This document shows, in pieces, positions 9,585 through 18,582 of a DNA stretch of 64,000 bases; within the stretch, counting starts at the first letter, position 1; each line of letters begins with the position of its first letter. Where the stretch lies: NCBI RefSeq assembly GCF_014905555.1, contig NZ_BNGS01000012.1, positions 62,001-126,000 of the forward strand, written 5' to 3'. The notes beneath the pieces are model-generated. The model ran no database searches. It was not told the DNA's origin and worked only from the letters and a program-made list of their open reading frames with translations. Origin of the DNA: Streptomyces sp. Y2F8-2. Its GTDB lineage: Bacteria; Actinomycetota; Actinomycetes; Streptomycetales; Streptomycetaceae. Both the position numbers and the translations under genes were made by a program.

Positions 9585-11024
9585 CTACGCCTCGACCTCC
9601 GACCGGTCCCCGCCCCACAGCGTGTGGAACGACCCCGCACGATCCGTCCGCCGGTAGGTGTGCGCGCCGAAGAAGTCACGCTGCCCCTGGGTCAGCGCGG
9701 CCGGCAGCCGCTCCGCGCGCAGGGCGTCGTAGTAGGCGAGGGCCGCCGAGAAGCCCGGCGTCGGCACGCCCTGGCGGGTCGCGGCCACCAGGACCTCGCG
9801 CCAGTCGTCCTGCGCCGCGGCGATCTCCTGCGCGAACGTCTCGTCCGACAGCAGGCTCGGCAGGTCCGCCCGGGCGTCGTACGCCGCGCGGATGCGGTCG
9901 AGGAACGCCGCGCGGATGATGCAGCCGCCGCGCCAGATGGACGCCACCTCACCGAGGTCGATGTTCCAGCCGTACTCCGCGCTGCCCGACGCGATCTCGT
10001 GGAAGCCCTGCGTGTACGACACGATCTTCGACGCGTACAGCGCCTGCTCCACCCGGTCCGCGAAGGCCGCCGCCTCGGACGTGCCGAGCGGCGACGCCTT
10101 GGGCCCGGCCAGGCCCCGCGACGCCTCGCGCAGCGCCGTGTGCCCGGACAGCGAGCGGGCGAAGACGGCCTCCGCGATGCCGGACACCGGAACGCCGAGG
10201 TCCAGCGCGATCTGCACCGTCCAGCGGCCGGTGCCCTTCTGCTCCGCCTGGTCCTGGACCACGTCCACGAACGGCTTGCCCGTCGCCGCGTCCACGTGGG
10301 AGAGCACCTCCGCCGTGATCTCGATCAGGTACGAGTCCAGGCGGCCGGTGTTCCAGGTGCGGAAGATCTCCGCGATCTCGGCGGGGGAGTAGCCGGCGAC
10401 GTCGCGCAGCAGCTGGTACGCCTCGCCGATCAACTGCATGTCGGCGTACTCGATGCCGTTGTGCACCATCTTCACGAAGTGCCCGGCGCCGTCCGGGCCG
10501 ACGTGGGTCACACACGGCGCGCCGTCCTTCGCCTTCGCGGAGATCTTCTCCAGCATCGGGCCCAGCGACTCGTACGACTCGGCCGAGCCGCCCGGCATGA
10601 TGCTCGGCCCGTGCAGCGCGCCCTCCTCGCCTCCGGAGATGCCGGTGCCGACGAAGTGGATGCCCCGCTCCCGCAGTTCCTTCTCGCGGCGGCGGGTGTC
10701 CGCGAAGTGCGCGTTGCCGCCGTCGATGATCATGTCACCGGGCTCGAGCAGCGGTGCGAACTCCTGGATCACGGCGTCCGTCGGCCCGCCCGCCTTCACC
10801 ATGATCATCAGGCGCCGTGGCCGCTCCAGCGCCGCCACGAAGTCCTCAGCGGACTCGGTCGCCACGAAGTCGCCCTCGTGTCCGAACTCCTTCACCAGCT
10901 CATGGGTCCGTGACACGGTCCGGTTGTGCAGGGCGACCGCATAGCCGTTGCGCGCGAAGTTACGGGCGAGGTTGCGGCCCATGACCGCGAGACCCGTGAC
11001 GCCGATCTGGGCTGAAGTGCTCAT
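9585..11024 (-). CDS. gnd: 6-phosphogluconate dehydrogenase, decarboxylating
   Basis: Converts 6-phosphogluconate to ribulose 5-phosphate with NADP+ reduction and CO2 release, in the oxidative pentose phosphate pathway. The 479-residue length fits the long bacterial form. Nucleotide-binding motif GLAVMGRNLARNFARNG is at the N terminus, followed by HNRTVSR, whose Arg contacts the NADP phosphate. The substrate-site motifs GGEEGA and KMVHNGIEYADM are intact. Start ATG 11024 has AGGAGCC just upstream. It is divergent from the Rpf-domain gene. Confidence 0.96.
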   Translation of the reverse strand: MSTSAQIGVTGLAVMGRNLARNFARNGYAVALHNRTVSRTHELVKEFGHEGDFVATESAEDFVAALERPRRLMIMVKAGGPTDAVIQEFAPLLEPGDMIIDGGNAHFADTRRREKELRERGIHFVGTGISGGEEGALHGPSIMPGGSAESYESLGPMLEKISAKAKDGAPCVTHVGPDGAGHFVKMVHNGIEYADMQLIGEAYQLLRDVAGYSPAEIAEIFRTWNTGRLDSYLIEITAEVLSHVDAATGKPFVDVVQDQAEQKGTGRWTVQIALDLGVPVSGIAEAVFARSLSGHTALREASRGLAGPKASPLGTSEAAAFADRVEQALYASKIVSYTQGFHEIASGSAEYGWNIDLGEVASIWRGGCIIRAAFLDRIRAAYDARADLPSLLSDETFAQEIAAAQDDWREVLVAATRQGVPTPGFSAALAYYDALRAERLPAALTQGQRDFFGAHTYRRTDRAGSFHTLWGGDRSEVEA

Positions 11025-11379
11025 AACGGTTGGCTCCTAGAGGTCCTGGAATCGGCGGTGCCGGTTCGGTCCGGACGACATCATCGAAGGGTGGTGCCGC
11101 TCGTGCTGGTCAGTATTGCCTGGTGACCATCGTGACGCGCCGGTACACCCGCCGCACATCCGGAATCTCCCGACGCCGTACGCGATCTCCCGCCGCCGTC
11201 CGGGGTCTCCCACCGAGGAGCCGGCGTCACGCGCGGACCCCGGCAGTTCTCTCCGCCGGCCGCAACCAGGCGCGATTCCCGGCCAGTTGACGCGACGGAG
11301 CGACCGATTCCCCGTCTTGTCATGGCCTGTTCGCGGCGTTTACTTTTGCCCCTCCTGACGCATGTCGAGGGGGCTTTCC
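11025..11379. other. 355-nt divergent promoter region, gnd / Rpf-domain gene
   Basis: Regulatory gap between gnd (leftward) and the Rpf-domain gene (rightward). Apart from the promoter at 11317-11345 I see no gene. I looked for the conserved elements of the ydaO-type c-di-AMP riboswitch, which often precedes rpf-like cell-wall genes in Streptomyces, and did not recognise them. Confidence 0.5.
11317..11345 (+). promoter_or_regulatory. putative housekeeping-type promoter for the Rpf-LysM-M23 gene
   Basis: TTGTCA at 11317-11322 and TTACTT at 11340-11345, separated by 17 nt, resemble a sigma-70/HrdB promoter. It is 34 nt upstream of the preferred ATG at 11380. Confidence 0.45.
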
Positions 11380-12636
11380 ATGGCCGTACGCGGCCGGCAC
11401 CGCCGGTATCAGCCGACAAGGATCAACCGCGCCTCGCTCACCGTCACGGCGGGCGGCGCCGGCATGGCACTCCCGCTCATCGGCACCGGCGTCGCGCACG
11501 CGGCCGACGTGGACACCTGGAGCAAGGTCGCCGCCTGCGAGTCCAGCGGCGACTGGGGCATCAACACCGGCAACGGCTATTACGGGGGACTGCAGTTCAC
11601 GCAGTCGACCTGGGAGGCCTACGGGGGGACGGCGTACGCGCGGCGCGCGGATATGGCCTCCAGGGACCAGCAGATCGCCGTGGCCGAGAAGGTCCTCGAG
11701 GGACAGGGGCCCGGCGCCTGGCCGGTGTGCTCCGCACGCGCGGGTCTGACCCGGGGCGGATCCGGCCCGGGCACATCACAGACCGCGCCGGCGACCGTCA
11801 AACGTTCCGTGCGCGACGTGAAACCGCAGACCACGCCCCAGTCACAGGCGGGCACCACCGAGATGTACACCGTGGTGCACGGCGACACGCTCTCCGGCAT
11901 CGCCGACTCCCACCACGTCCAGGGCGGCTGGCAGGGGCTGTACGCGGCCAACCGGACGACGGTCGGCGCGGACCCGGACCTGATCCTGCCCGGGCAGCGG
12001 CTGAACCTGCGGGCGAAGGCGGGCAAGGCGGCCAAGGCCCCGGCGCACCCGGAGGCGACGCCGGAGCGGACCCGCAAGACGTCCGAGGCGACGACTCACA
12101 AAACGTCCGAGCGGACCCGCAAGACGTCCGAGGCGACGACTCACAAAACGTCCGAGCGGACCCACAAGACGTCCGAGGGAACCCACAAGTCGACCCCCCG
12201 GAAGACGCCTTCACACCACAGCGCCCCCACCCACCCCATGGTCGCCCCGGTGAACGCCGCTACGGGCACTCGCTACCACGCCGCCGGGTCGGCGTGGTCG
12301 AAGGGCTACCACACCGGCGTCGACTTCCCCGTGCCGACCGGCACCTCCGTGCGGGCCGTCGCGGCCGGGCAGGTGGTCGGTGCCGGCTGGGGCGGTTCCT
12401 TCGGCTACCAGGTGGTCATCCGGCACGCCGACGGCCGCTACACGCAGTACGCCCATCTGTCGGCGATCTCCGTCAAGGACGGGCAGAGCGTGGTGGCCGG
12501 CCAGCGCATCGGCCGTTCCGGCTCCACGGGCAACAGCACGGGTCCCCATCTGCACTTCGAGGTGCGGACGGGGCCCGGGTTCGGCAGCGACATCGACCCG
12601 GTCGCCTATCTCCGCGCGGGTGGCGTACCCGTTTGA
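11380..12636 (+). CDS. secreted Rpf-domain / LysM / M23 peptidase cell-wall hydrolase
   Basis: Extracellular peptidoglycan-remodelling protein of 418 residues. Order: signal peptide ending near GVAHA, resuscitation-promoting-factor domain (WSKVAACESSGDWGINTGNG, with the catalytic Glu in CESSGDW), LysM (about 163-208), a charged repeat linker (about 228-270), and an M23 endopeptidase domain (HTGVDFP near 311 and HLHFE near 390 supply the zinc ligands). Combining a lysozyme-like and an endopeptidase domain lets one protein cut glycan and peptide bonds. ATG 11380 is preferred over ATG 11362 because GAGGGGG lies 6 nt before it. The repeat linker is probably disordered. Confidence 0.92.
   Translation: MAVRGRHRRYQPTRINRASLTVTAGGAGMALPLIGTGVAHAADVDTWSKVAACESSGDWGINTGNGYYGGLQFTQSTWEAYGGTAYARRADMASRDQQIAVAEKVLEGQGPGAWPVCSARAGLTRGGSGPGTSQTAPATVKRSVRDVKPQTTPQSQAGTTEMYTVVHGDTLSGIADSHHVQGGWQGLYAANRTTVGADPDLILPGQRLNLRAKAGKAAKAPAHPEATPERTRKTSEATTHKTSERTRKTSEATTHKTSERTHKTSEGTHKSTPRKTPSHHSAPTHPMVAPVNAATGTRYHAAGSAWSKGYHTGVDFPVPTGTSVRAVAAGQVVGAGWGGSFGYQVVIRHADGRYTQYAHLSAISVKDGQSVVAGQRIGRSGSTGNSTGPHLHFEVRTGPGFGSDIDPVAYLRAGGVPV
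12062..12185 (+). repeat. in-frame tandem repeats in the LysM-M23 linker
   Basis: Blocks of 24-33 nt encoding ERTRKTSEATTHKTS repeat twice almost exactly, followed by diverged copies (ERTHKTSEGTHKS). The unit keeps the frame, so copy-number change would lengthen or shorten the linker between the two wall-cutting domains. Confidence 0.85.
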
Positions 12637-12675
12637 CACCGGGCGGGCCGATGCAGTCCGACGGGACCGGACCGG

Positions 12676-13761
12676 TCAGGACCCGGCCCGAGCGCGATAC
12701 CGGTCCGGGACGGGCGCCGGAATGAACACCCCGGTGTGCAGGGGGTCGTACGGGCGCGACGGCACGCCGTACGCGCCGGGATGCCAGTCCTCGTACGCCT
12801 TCTCCACCATGCCCTGCCCGCCCGGGACCGTCTTCCGCACGGGCGTCGCGGGCTCCGGGACCGGCCGCGCCTTCGGCCACGGCTCGCCCACGGCCCCCGT
12901 GACGGCCTCGCCGACCGCCGTCGGGCGCCGATCGCCGTCGATCCGCTCCGTGGTCAGCAGGATCAGTCCGCCGGCGGCGAGCACACCGCAGACCAGGGCG
13001 AGCACCGTGCCGGTGATGCCGTAGCGGAAGGTTTCGCCGAACAGGGTGATGCCCACCGCGGCCGCCGCCACCGGATTGACGACGGTCAGCGTGGCGAGGG
13101 GTGCCGCGAGGCCCGCGCCCCGGTAGGAGGCCTGCGACAGCAGCAGACCGGCCGTCGCGAAGACGCCTATCGCCGCCAGGCTCGGCAGGTCCGCGAGGGA
13201 GACCCCGCCGGTCCAGTCCACCGCGACCGTCTTGGTGAACACCGACGACATGCCGAACGCGACACCGGACGCCACCGCCAACAGCACGCTGCGGACCGCC
13301 GGATGCCGGTGCGTCGCCCGTCCCGCGACCATCAGCGCCATCACGCCACCGGCGGTGACCAGGGCCAGCGTCAACCGCTGGGCACCGCCGAGGGAGTGCG
13401 TGTCGGAGACCCCGACCAGGGACAGCAGGACCGCGAGACCCACGGTCGCCATGACGGCACCGCGCCAGGCGGTCGTCCCCGCCCGGCGACCCACGCACAG
13501 GGCCGCCATCGGCAGCGCGAACACGATGGTCAGCGCGCCCAGCGGCTGGACCAGGCTCAAGGGGCCGTAGGCGAGCGCCGCCACGTGCAGCAGTCCGCCG
13601 AGACCGTTCAGCACGACCGCCGCCCACCAGGCCGGCCTGCGCAGCGGCGCGTAGGACCGGCCGGGCGCGGACACGGCCACCTGCTCCTGCACGATCGCCC
13701 CGCCCGCGTACGCGACGGCGGAGACGAGCGACAGGAGCACGGACAACGCGAGGGCGCTCAT
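12676..13761 (-). CDS. DMT-superfamily (EamA-like) membrane transporter
   Basis: A 361-residue integral membrane protein with about nine to ten hydrophobic helices, such as LSLVSAVAYAGGAIVQEQVAV at the start and GLAAPLATLTVVNPVAAAAV near the end, typical of drug/metabolite transporter proteins. The last 70 residues are a hydrophilic tail rich in Pro and Arg. The substrate cannot be deduced. Start ATG 13761 has GGAGT upstream. It converges on the Rpf-LysM-M23 gene with only 39 nt between. Confidence 0.8.
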   Translation of the reverse strand: MSALALSVLLSLVSAVAYAGGAIVQEQVAVSAPGRSYAPLRRPAWWAAVVLNGLGGLLHVAALAYGPLSLVQPLGALTIVFALPMAALCVGRRAGTTAWRGAVMATVGLAVLLSLVGVSDTHSLGGAQRLTLALVTAGGVMALMVAGRATHRHPAVRSVLLAVASGVAFGMSSVFTKTVAVDWTGGVSLADLPSLAAIGVFATAGLLLSQASYRGAGLAAPLATLTVVNPVAAAAVGITLFGETFRYGITGTVLALVCGVLAAGGLILLTTERIDGDRRPTAVGEAVTGAVGEPWPKARPVPEPATPVRKTVPGGQGMVEKAYEDWHPGAYGVPSRPYDPLHTGVFIPAPVPDRYRARAGS

Positions 13762-14000
13762 CAGCGACTCCTTCGCGTGGGGCCGGAGCGGGCGGCCCGG
13801 CGCGACGAACGGTCTTCTTCCATGGTCAACACGATGCCGCCCGAGGCTGTTCCCCGTCGTCGTCCCTGAGCACCCATTGGGTCATACTGCCGATGGAGTA
13901 CGAGAGCGTTTCTCTCATCCCCGAGAGGGGCGCCGACGGGCCGGTCCCCAGGCCGAGCCCGGAGCCCGGAGCCCGGAGCGCGCTTGGTAGTACTGACCTT

Positions 14001-14714
14001 GTGGACCTCGAGGACATCGACCCCGACCTCTCGGCGCTCGGCGCGCTCGGCGGCTTCTTCGTCCTGCGCACCGGAGCACCGCCGCGTGGGGCGTTGCCCA
14101 CGCTGGCGCAGGCGTACGCGTCCGAGCCGCCGGAGGGCGGCGCGGATCCGCTGGCCGAACGCATCCGCAAGGTCGCGCACAGTCTCCGGGCACCGGAACC
14201 CCGGGTCGCCGCCTCCCTCGCCCACCAGGGCCTGGCGGCCCGGATCTGGTCCGTCGCGCTGGGCAGTGCGGCGCTGTACGGGCGGGTGCCCGACCTCGAT
14301 CCCCAGCTGCTGCGCTGGGACCCGGAGGGCGGTGTGCCCGACGACCTCTGGCTGAGCGAGGTGCGCCCGCTGCCCGTCGCCTCGCTCGACGCGGTCGTGC
14401 GTGAGGGGCACCTCGCGCCCCTCATGGCCGTCCTCAGCGCGCGCCACGGCGTCTCCGCACGGCTGTTGTGGGGCAACGCGGGCTCCGCGCTCGCCGGCAC
14501 GGTCCGCATGATCGACCGCTGGGCGCGGGAGACCGGCCGTACGGACGTGGGGGAGCGGGCCCGCTCCCTCGCCGCGGGACTGTTCGCGCACCCCGACCTG
14601 TCCGGCACCCTTGACCCCGCCGGCCGCCGCCGCAGCTGCTGCCTCTACTACCGGCTGCCCGCGGGCGGACTGTGCGGCGACTGCTGCTTCGACCGCCCGC
14701 CGGGGCGCGAGTGA
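14001..14714 (+). CDS. FhuF-like (2Fe-2S)-binding protein, putative ferric/siderophore reductase
   Basis: The C terminus carries the FhuF-type iron-sulfur motif: SCCLYYRL, nine residues, then CGDCCF (pattern CC-x10-CxxC). Proteins of this family release iron from ferric siderophores in the cytoplasm. An in-frame ATG at 13893 would add 36 residues, but that stretch is low complexity (a CCCGGAG repeat) with less GC-rich third positions. I prefer GTG 14001, where TAGTAC at 13988-13993 would place a leaderless transcript start at the codon. Neither start has a ribosome-binding site. Confidence 0.75.
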   Translation: MDLEDIDPDLSALGALGGFFVLRTGAPPRGALPTLAQAYASEPPEGGADPLAERIRKVAHSLRAPEPRVAASLAHQGLAARIWSVALGSAALYGRVPDLDPQLLRWDPEGGVPDDLWLSEVRPLPVASLDAVVREGHLAPLMAVLSARHGVSARLLWGNAGSALAGTVRMIDRWARETGRTDVGERARSLAAGLFAHPDLSGTLDPAGRRRSCCLYYRLPAGGLCGDCCFDRPPGRE

Positions 14715-14788
14715 ACACAGGTGGTCTTCCGCAACGGCCGCATCTGGGTGACCATGTGGGAACCAGCCGCTGAGACAGGGGGTACCGG

Positions 14789-15940
14789 GTGCGTGTGGGA
14801 CTGCTGACCCGGGAGTACCCGCCGGACGTGTACGGCGGTGCGGGCGTCCATGTCGAGTTCCTCGCCCGGGAGTTGCGCTCCCTCGTCGACCTCGACGTGC
14901 ACTGCTGGGGTGAGGGCGGCGCGGGCGGGGTGATACGCCACCGGCCGTGGACCGGCCTCGACTCCGCCAACGACGCGCTGCGCACCTTCTCCGTGGACCT
15001 GGCCATGACCGCCGCCCTCCAGGGCCGTGAGCTGGTCCACTCCCACACCTGGTACGCCAACCTCGCCGGCCACCTCGCCAAGCTGCTGTACGGCATCCCG
15101 CACGTGATGACCGCGCACTCGCTGGAGCCGCTGCGCCCCTGGAAGGCCGAACAGCTCGGCGGCGGGTACGCGCTCTCCAGCTGGGCGGAGCGCACCGCGA
15201 TCGAGGCCGCGGACGCGGTGATCGCCGTCTCCGGCGCCATGCGCGACGACATCCTCACCTGCTATCCGGCCCTGGACCCGGCACGGGTCCACGTCGTGCA
15301 CAACGGGATCGACACCACCCTGTACCGGCCGGACCCGGGCACGGACGTCCTCTCCCGCATCGGCGTCGACCCGGACCGCCCCTACGTCCTGTTCGTCGGG
15401 CGGATCACCCGCCAGAAGGGCGTGCCCCATCTGCTGCGCGCGGTGCGGCACATCGACCCGGCGGCCCAGGTCGTCCTGTGCGCGGGCGCGCCGGACACCC
15501 CCGAGATCGACCGTGAGTTCCGTGACCTGTTCGAGGAGCTGAGCAGGGGCCGTGAGGGCGTGCACTGGATCCCCAAGATGCTGCCGCGCCCCGAGGTGAT
15601 CCAGCTCCTCACCCATGCCACGGTGTTCGTCTGCCCGTCGGTGTACGAGCCGCTCGGCATCGTCAACCTGGAGGCCATGGCGTGCGGCACCGCCGTGGTG
15701 GCCTCGCGCACCGGCGGCATCCCGGAGGTCGTGGACGACGGCCGTACCGGCCTGCTGGTCGACGTGGACGACGGCTTCGAGGAGCACCTCGCGCGTGCTC
15801 TCGACGCCGTCCTCGCCGATCCGGTGGCCGCGCGGCGGATGGGCGAGGCCGGACGGGAGCGCGCGGCGGGGGAGTTCGGCTGGGACGCGGTGGCCCGGCG
15901 CACGGTCCGCCTGTACGAGGATGTCCTCAAACAGGGGTAG
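14789..15940 (+). CDS. glgA: glycogen synthase, actinobacterial GT4 type
   Basis: A 383-residue GT4 glycosyltransferase that uses ADP-glucose to build glycogen or maltose-1-phosphate (the GlgM type of mycobacteria). N-terminal acceptor domain begins RVGLLTREYPPDVYGGAGVH; the C-terminal nucleotide-sugar domain has FVGRITRQKGVPHL and the retaining motif YEPLGIVNLEAMACG (E-x7-E). Start is GTG 14789. It is 44 nt upstream of glgC on the same strand, so substrate supply and polymerisation are probably co-expressed. In many relatives the two genes are divergent. Confidence 0.92.
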   Translation: MRVGLLTREYPPDVYGGAGVHVEFLARELRSLVDLDVHCWGEGGAGGVIRHRPWTGLDSANDALRTFSVDLAMTAALQGRELVHSHTWYANLAGHLAKLLYGIPHVMTAHSLEPLRPWKAEQLGGGYALSSWAERTAIEAADAVIAVSGAMRDDILTCYPALDPARVHVVHNGIDTTLYRPDPGTDVLSRIGVDPDRPYVLFVGRITRQKGVPHLLRAVRHIDPAAQVVLCAGAPDTPEIDREFRDLFEELSRGREGVHWIPKMLPRPEVIQLLTHATVFVCPSVYEPLGIVNLEAMACGTAVVASRTGGIPEVVDDGRTGLLVDVDDGFEEHLARALDAVLADPVAARRMGEAGRERAAGEFGWDAVARRTVRLYEDVLKQG

Positions 15941-15984
15941 TAATCAGCAAAGTGCAGCACAACCGGGCGTAGAGGGGCGGCGGC

Positions 15985-17205
15985 ATGCGGCGCGGTGGAC
16001 CTTCGGTGCTGGGAATCGTACTGGCCGGCGGGGAGGGCAAGCGGCTGATGCCGCTGACCGCCGACCGCGCGAAACCGGCCGTGACCTTCGGCGGGACCTA
16101 CCGCCTCGTGGACTTCGTCCTGTCGAACCTCGTCAACGGCGACATCCTGCGCATCTGCGTGCTCACGCAGTACAAGTCGCACTCCCTGGACCGGCACATC
16201 ACCACCACCTGGCGGATGTCCAGCCTGCTCGGCAACTACGTCACCCCGGTACCGGCCCAGCAGCGGCTCGGTCCGCGCTGGTACCTGGGCAGCGCGGACG
16301 CGATCCTGCAGTCGCTGAACCTGATCCACGACGAACAGCCGGAGTACGTGGCGGTGTTCGGCGCCGACCACGTCTACCGCATGGACCCGCGGCAGATGCT
16401 CGCACAGCACATCGAGGGCGGGGCGGGCGTGACCGTCGCGGGCATACGGGTGCCGCGCGCGGAGTCCTCCTCCTTCGGCGTGATCACGCCCGGCTCGGAC
16501 GGCCAGACGGTCGAACGCTTCCTGGAGAAGCCCGCCGACCCGCCCGGGCTGCCGGGCGACCCCGACACCGTCTTCGCCTCCATGGGCAACTACATCTTCA
16601 CCACCAAGGCGCTGATCGAGGCGTTGCAGCGGGACGCCGAGGACCAGACCTCGGTGCACGACATGGGCGGTTCGATCCTGCCCCAGCTCACCGAGCGCGG
16701 CGAGGCCCAGCTGTACGACTTCAGCGCCAACCACGTGCCCGGCGAGACCAGTCGCGACCGGGGCTACTGGCGGGACGTGGGCACCCTGGACGCGTACTAC
16801 GAGGCGCACATGGACCTGATCGCGGAGCGCCCGGCCTTCAACCTCTACAACCGCAACTGGCCCATCTACACGCACTCCAACCAGTTGTCACCGGCCCGTT
16901 TCAACTCGGGCGGCATCGCCAGCGAGTCGATCATCAGCGCCGGGTGCCTGATCCGGGGCCAGGTGACGCGGTCGGTCCTGTCCCCGGGCGTCCTGGTGGA
17001 CCCGGGCGCCGTCGTCCAGGGCTCGGTCCTGCACGACAACGTCCACGTCGGCCGCGGCGCGATCGTCCGCGGAGCGGTCCTCGACAAGAACGTGGAGGTA
17101 CCCCCGGGCGCGACGATCGGCGTCAACCCGGGGCGGGACGCCGAGCTGTACACGGTGTCGAAGGGCGGAGTCATCGCGCTGGGGAAGGGGCAGCGGGTGT
17201 CGTAG
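15985..17205 (+). CDS. glgC: glucose-1-phosphate adenylyltransferase
   Basis: Forms ADP-glucose from glucose 1-phosphate and ATP, the committed step of glycogen synthesis. The 406-residue enzyme begins with LGIVLAGGEGKRLMPLTADR (nucleotide-binding loop and catalytic Arg), then FGGTYRLVDFVLSN. The catalytic Asp lies in VFGADHVYRMD. The C-terminal left-handed beta-helix shows hexapeptide-like repeats (SVLSPGVLVDPGAVVQGSVL). AGAGGGG precedes ATG 15985. It pairs functionally with glgA upstream. Confidence 0.96.
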   Translation: MRRGGPSVLGIVLAGGEGKRLMPLTADRAKPAVTFGGTYRLVDFVLSNLVNGDILRICVLTQYKSHSLDRHITTTWRMSSLLGNYVTPVPAQQRLGPRWYLGSADAILQSLNLIHDEQPEYVAVFGADHVYRMDPRQMLAQHIEGGAGVTVAGIRVPRAESSSFGVITPGSDGQTVERFLEKPADPPGLPGDPDTVFASMGNYIFTTKALIEALQRDAEDQTSVHDMGGSILPQLTERGEAQLYDFSANHVPGETSRDRGYWRDVGTLDAYYEAHMDLIAERPAFNLYNRNWPIYTHSNQLSPARFNSGGIASESIISAGCLIRGQVTRSVLSPGVLVDPGAVVQGSVLHDNVHVGRGAIVRGAVLDKNVEVPPGATIGVNPGRDAELYTVSKGGVIALGKGQRVS

Positions 17206-17239
17206 TCCCTGCGGGCCCTGGCCGACACCGGCTGGTACG

Positions 17240-18085
17240 TCAGCGGAAGGCGGCGACATTCTCCCGGGCCCAGTCGGCGAAGGCGCGGGGCGGGCGGCCG
17301 AGGACGCGTTCGACGTCGGGGCTGACGCGTTGTTCGGCGGGGGTCGGCTCGCCCAGGATGGCCAGGGTGGTCTCGACCACCGGCTCGGGCATGAACCGCA
17401 CCATCTCCGCGCGGGCCTCGTCGCGGGTCTGCTCGATGAACCGTACGGGTTCGCCGAGCGCGTCGCCGATCGCCTCCGCCCGTTGCCGGGGCGTGGTGAG
17501 CGACGGCCCGGTCAGTTCGTGGACGCGGCCGTGATGACCGTCCTCGCGCAGCGCCGCCGCGGCGACCTCGGCGATGTCCCCCGGGTGGACGGTGGGCAGT
17601 CCGACGTCTCCGAACGGTGCCGCGACGGCCCGCCGGGTACGGACGGGCTCGGCCCAGGCGTACGCGTTGGAGTGGAAGCCGCCGGGTCGCAGGATCGTCC
17701 ACTCCAGGCCCGACTCCCGTACGGCGTCCTCGATGGCGCGGGCGACGCCCCCGTGCGAGCCCGACTCCGGCCGGGTCACGACCCCCTGCGACGAGAGCAG
17801 CACCACCCGTCCGACACCGCCGGCCTTGGCGACGTCCAGGATGTCCCGCGGGCTCAGCAGGTGCGCACTGGGGCCGCCGTTCTGCAGGAAGAGCGCATCG
17901 GCGCCGTCGAACACGGGCCATAGGCTCTCCGGGTCGGTCAGGTCCGCCGTCCGCCGCCGGACGCCCTCCGGCATGTCGGCCTCCGAGATCCCACGCGACG
18001 TCGCGGTCACCTGCTCGCCGCCGGCCACCAGGATCTGCACCAGCGCCCGGCCGACGTTGCCGGTCGCCCCCGTCACTACGAACAT
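17240..18085 (-). CDS. NmrA-family NAD(P)-binding protein / quinone reductase-like
   Basis: A 281-residue atypical short-chain dehydrogenase of the NmrA type. The Rossmann motif is VVTGATGNVGRALVQ; the catalytic Tyr-Lys of classical SDRs is absent. Members act as NAD(P)H:quinone reductases (QorB) or as redox-sensing regulators. ATG 18085 is preferred over the upstream in-frame TTG because GGGAG precedes it. It is divergent from an HxlR regulator with a shared palindrome between them, the same arrangement as ytfG/ytfH in E. coli. Regulation by that protein is likely. Confidence 0.85.
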   Translation of the reverse strand: MFVVTGATGNVGRALVQILVAGGEQVTATSRGISEADMPEGVRRRTADLTDPESLWPVFDGADALFLQNGGPSAHLLSPRDILDVAKAGGVGRVVLLSSQGVVTRPESGSHGGVARAIEDAVRESGLEWTILRPGGFHSNAYAWAEPVRTRRAVAAPFGDVGLPTVHPGDIAEVAAAALREDGHHGRVHELTGPSLTTPRQRAEAIGDALGEPVRFIEQTRDEARAEMVRFMPEPVVETTLAILGEPTPAEQRVSPDVERVLGRPPRAFADWARENVAAFR

Positions 18086-18148
18086 GGTCAACTCCCTGTT
18101 TCTTCACGGTGGTTGTCGAGACACAGGGACGCTAACACCGTCGGTATA

Positions 18149-18160
18149 GTAGGTACCTAC
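18149..18160. promoter_or_regulatory. putative HxlR operator, 12-bp perfect palindrome
   Basis: GTAGGTACCTAC lies in the 104-nt gap between the divergent NmrA-like and HxlR genes, 30 nt before the HxlR start and embedded in TATAGTAGGTACCTACAGG. HxlR-family proteins bind such inverted repeats as dimers, so it probably controls both genes. Confidence 0.65.
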
Positions 18161-18189
18161 AGGAAAGTGGCTATCCCAAAGGGGTGCGC

Positions 18190-18582
18190 ATGGCCGGTGA
18201 AGCGACCTGGGCGGCGTCGGCCGGGACCGACCCCGAACTCGCCTGTCCCATCGCCCCGGTCGTCGACATCGTGTTCAGCCGCTGGACGACCCCCATCCTG
18301 TGGAGCCTCCACGCCCACGGCCGTCAGCGCTTCGTCGAACTCCAGCGGCGCATCGACAGGATCACGCCCAAGGTGCTGACCCAGCGGCTGAGGCAACTGG
18401 AGCGCGACGGGCTGATCGTGCGCACGTACCACCCGGAGGTCCCCCCACGGGTCGAGTACGAGATCAGCGCACTCGGTCGCAGTCTCGCCCCGCTCTTCGC
18501 CCACCTCGCACAATGGTCCGCCGAGCACCTGGACGAGGTCGAACAAGCCCGTAACGACTACGACACCGCCCCGGCCCGGTAG
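18190..18582 (+). CDS. HxlR-family transcriptional regulator
   Basis: A 130-residue winged-helix regulator. It has the family signature: a Cys before the first helix (LACPIAPVVDIVFSRW), then RFVELQRRIDRITPKVLTQR as recognition helix and EYEISALGRSLAP at the wing. HxlR proteins respond to electrophiles such as quinones or aldehydes, often through that cysteine. AAAGGGG at 18178-18184 favours ATG 18190 over GTG 18184. Divergent from the NmrA-like gene. Confidence 0.92.
   Translation: MAGEATWAASAGTDPELACPIAPVVDIVFSRWTTPILWSLHAHGRQRFVELQRRIDRITPKVLTQRLRQLERDGLIVRTYHPEVPPRVEYEISALGRSLAPLFAHLAQWSAEHLDEVEQARNDYDTAPAR

Noticed and set aside
9372..10913. Plus-strand 513-codon frame opposite gnd
   Set aside because: Complete antisense shadow of a well-conserved gene; Arg/Val/Leu-rich composition without motifs.
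11025..11379. Possible ydaO-type c-di-AMP riboswitch before the Rpf gene
   Set aside because: Location would fit, but I did not find the conserved GGG/GAAUC-type core elements or the paired stems; a covariance-model search would be needed.
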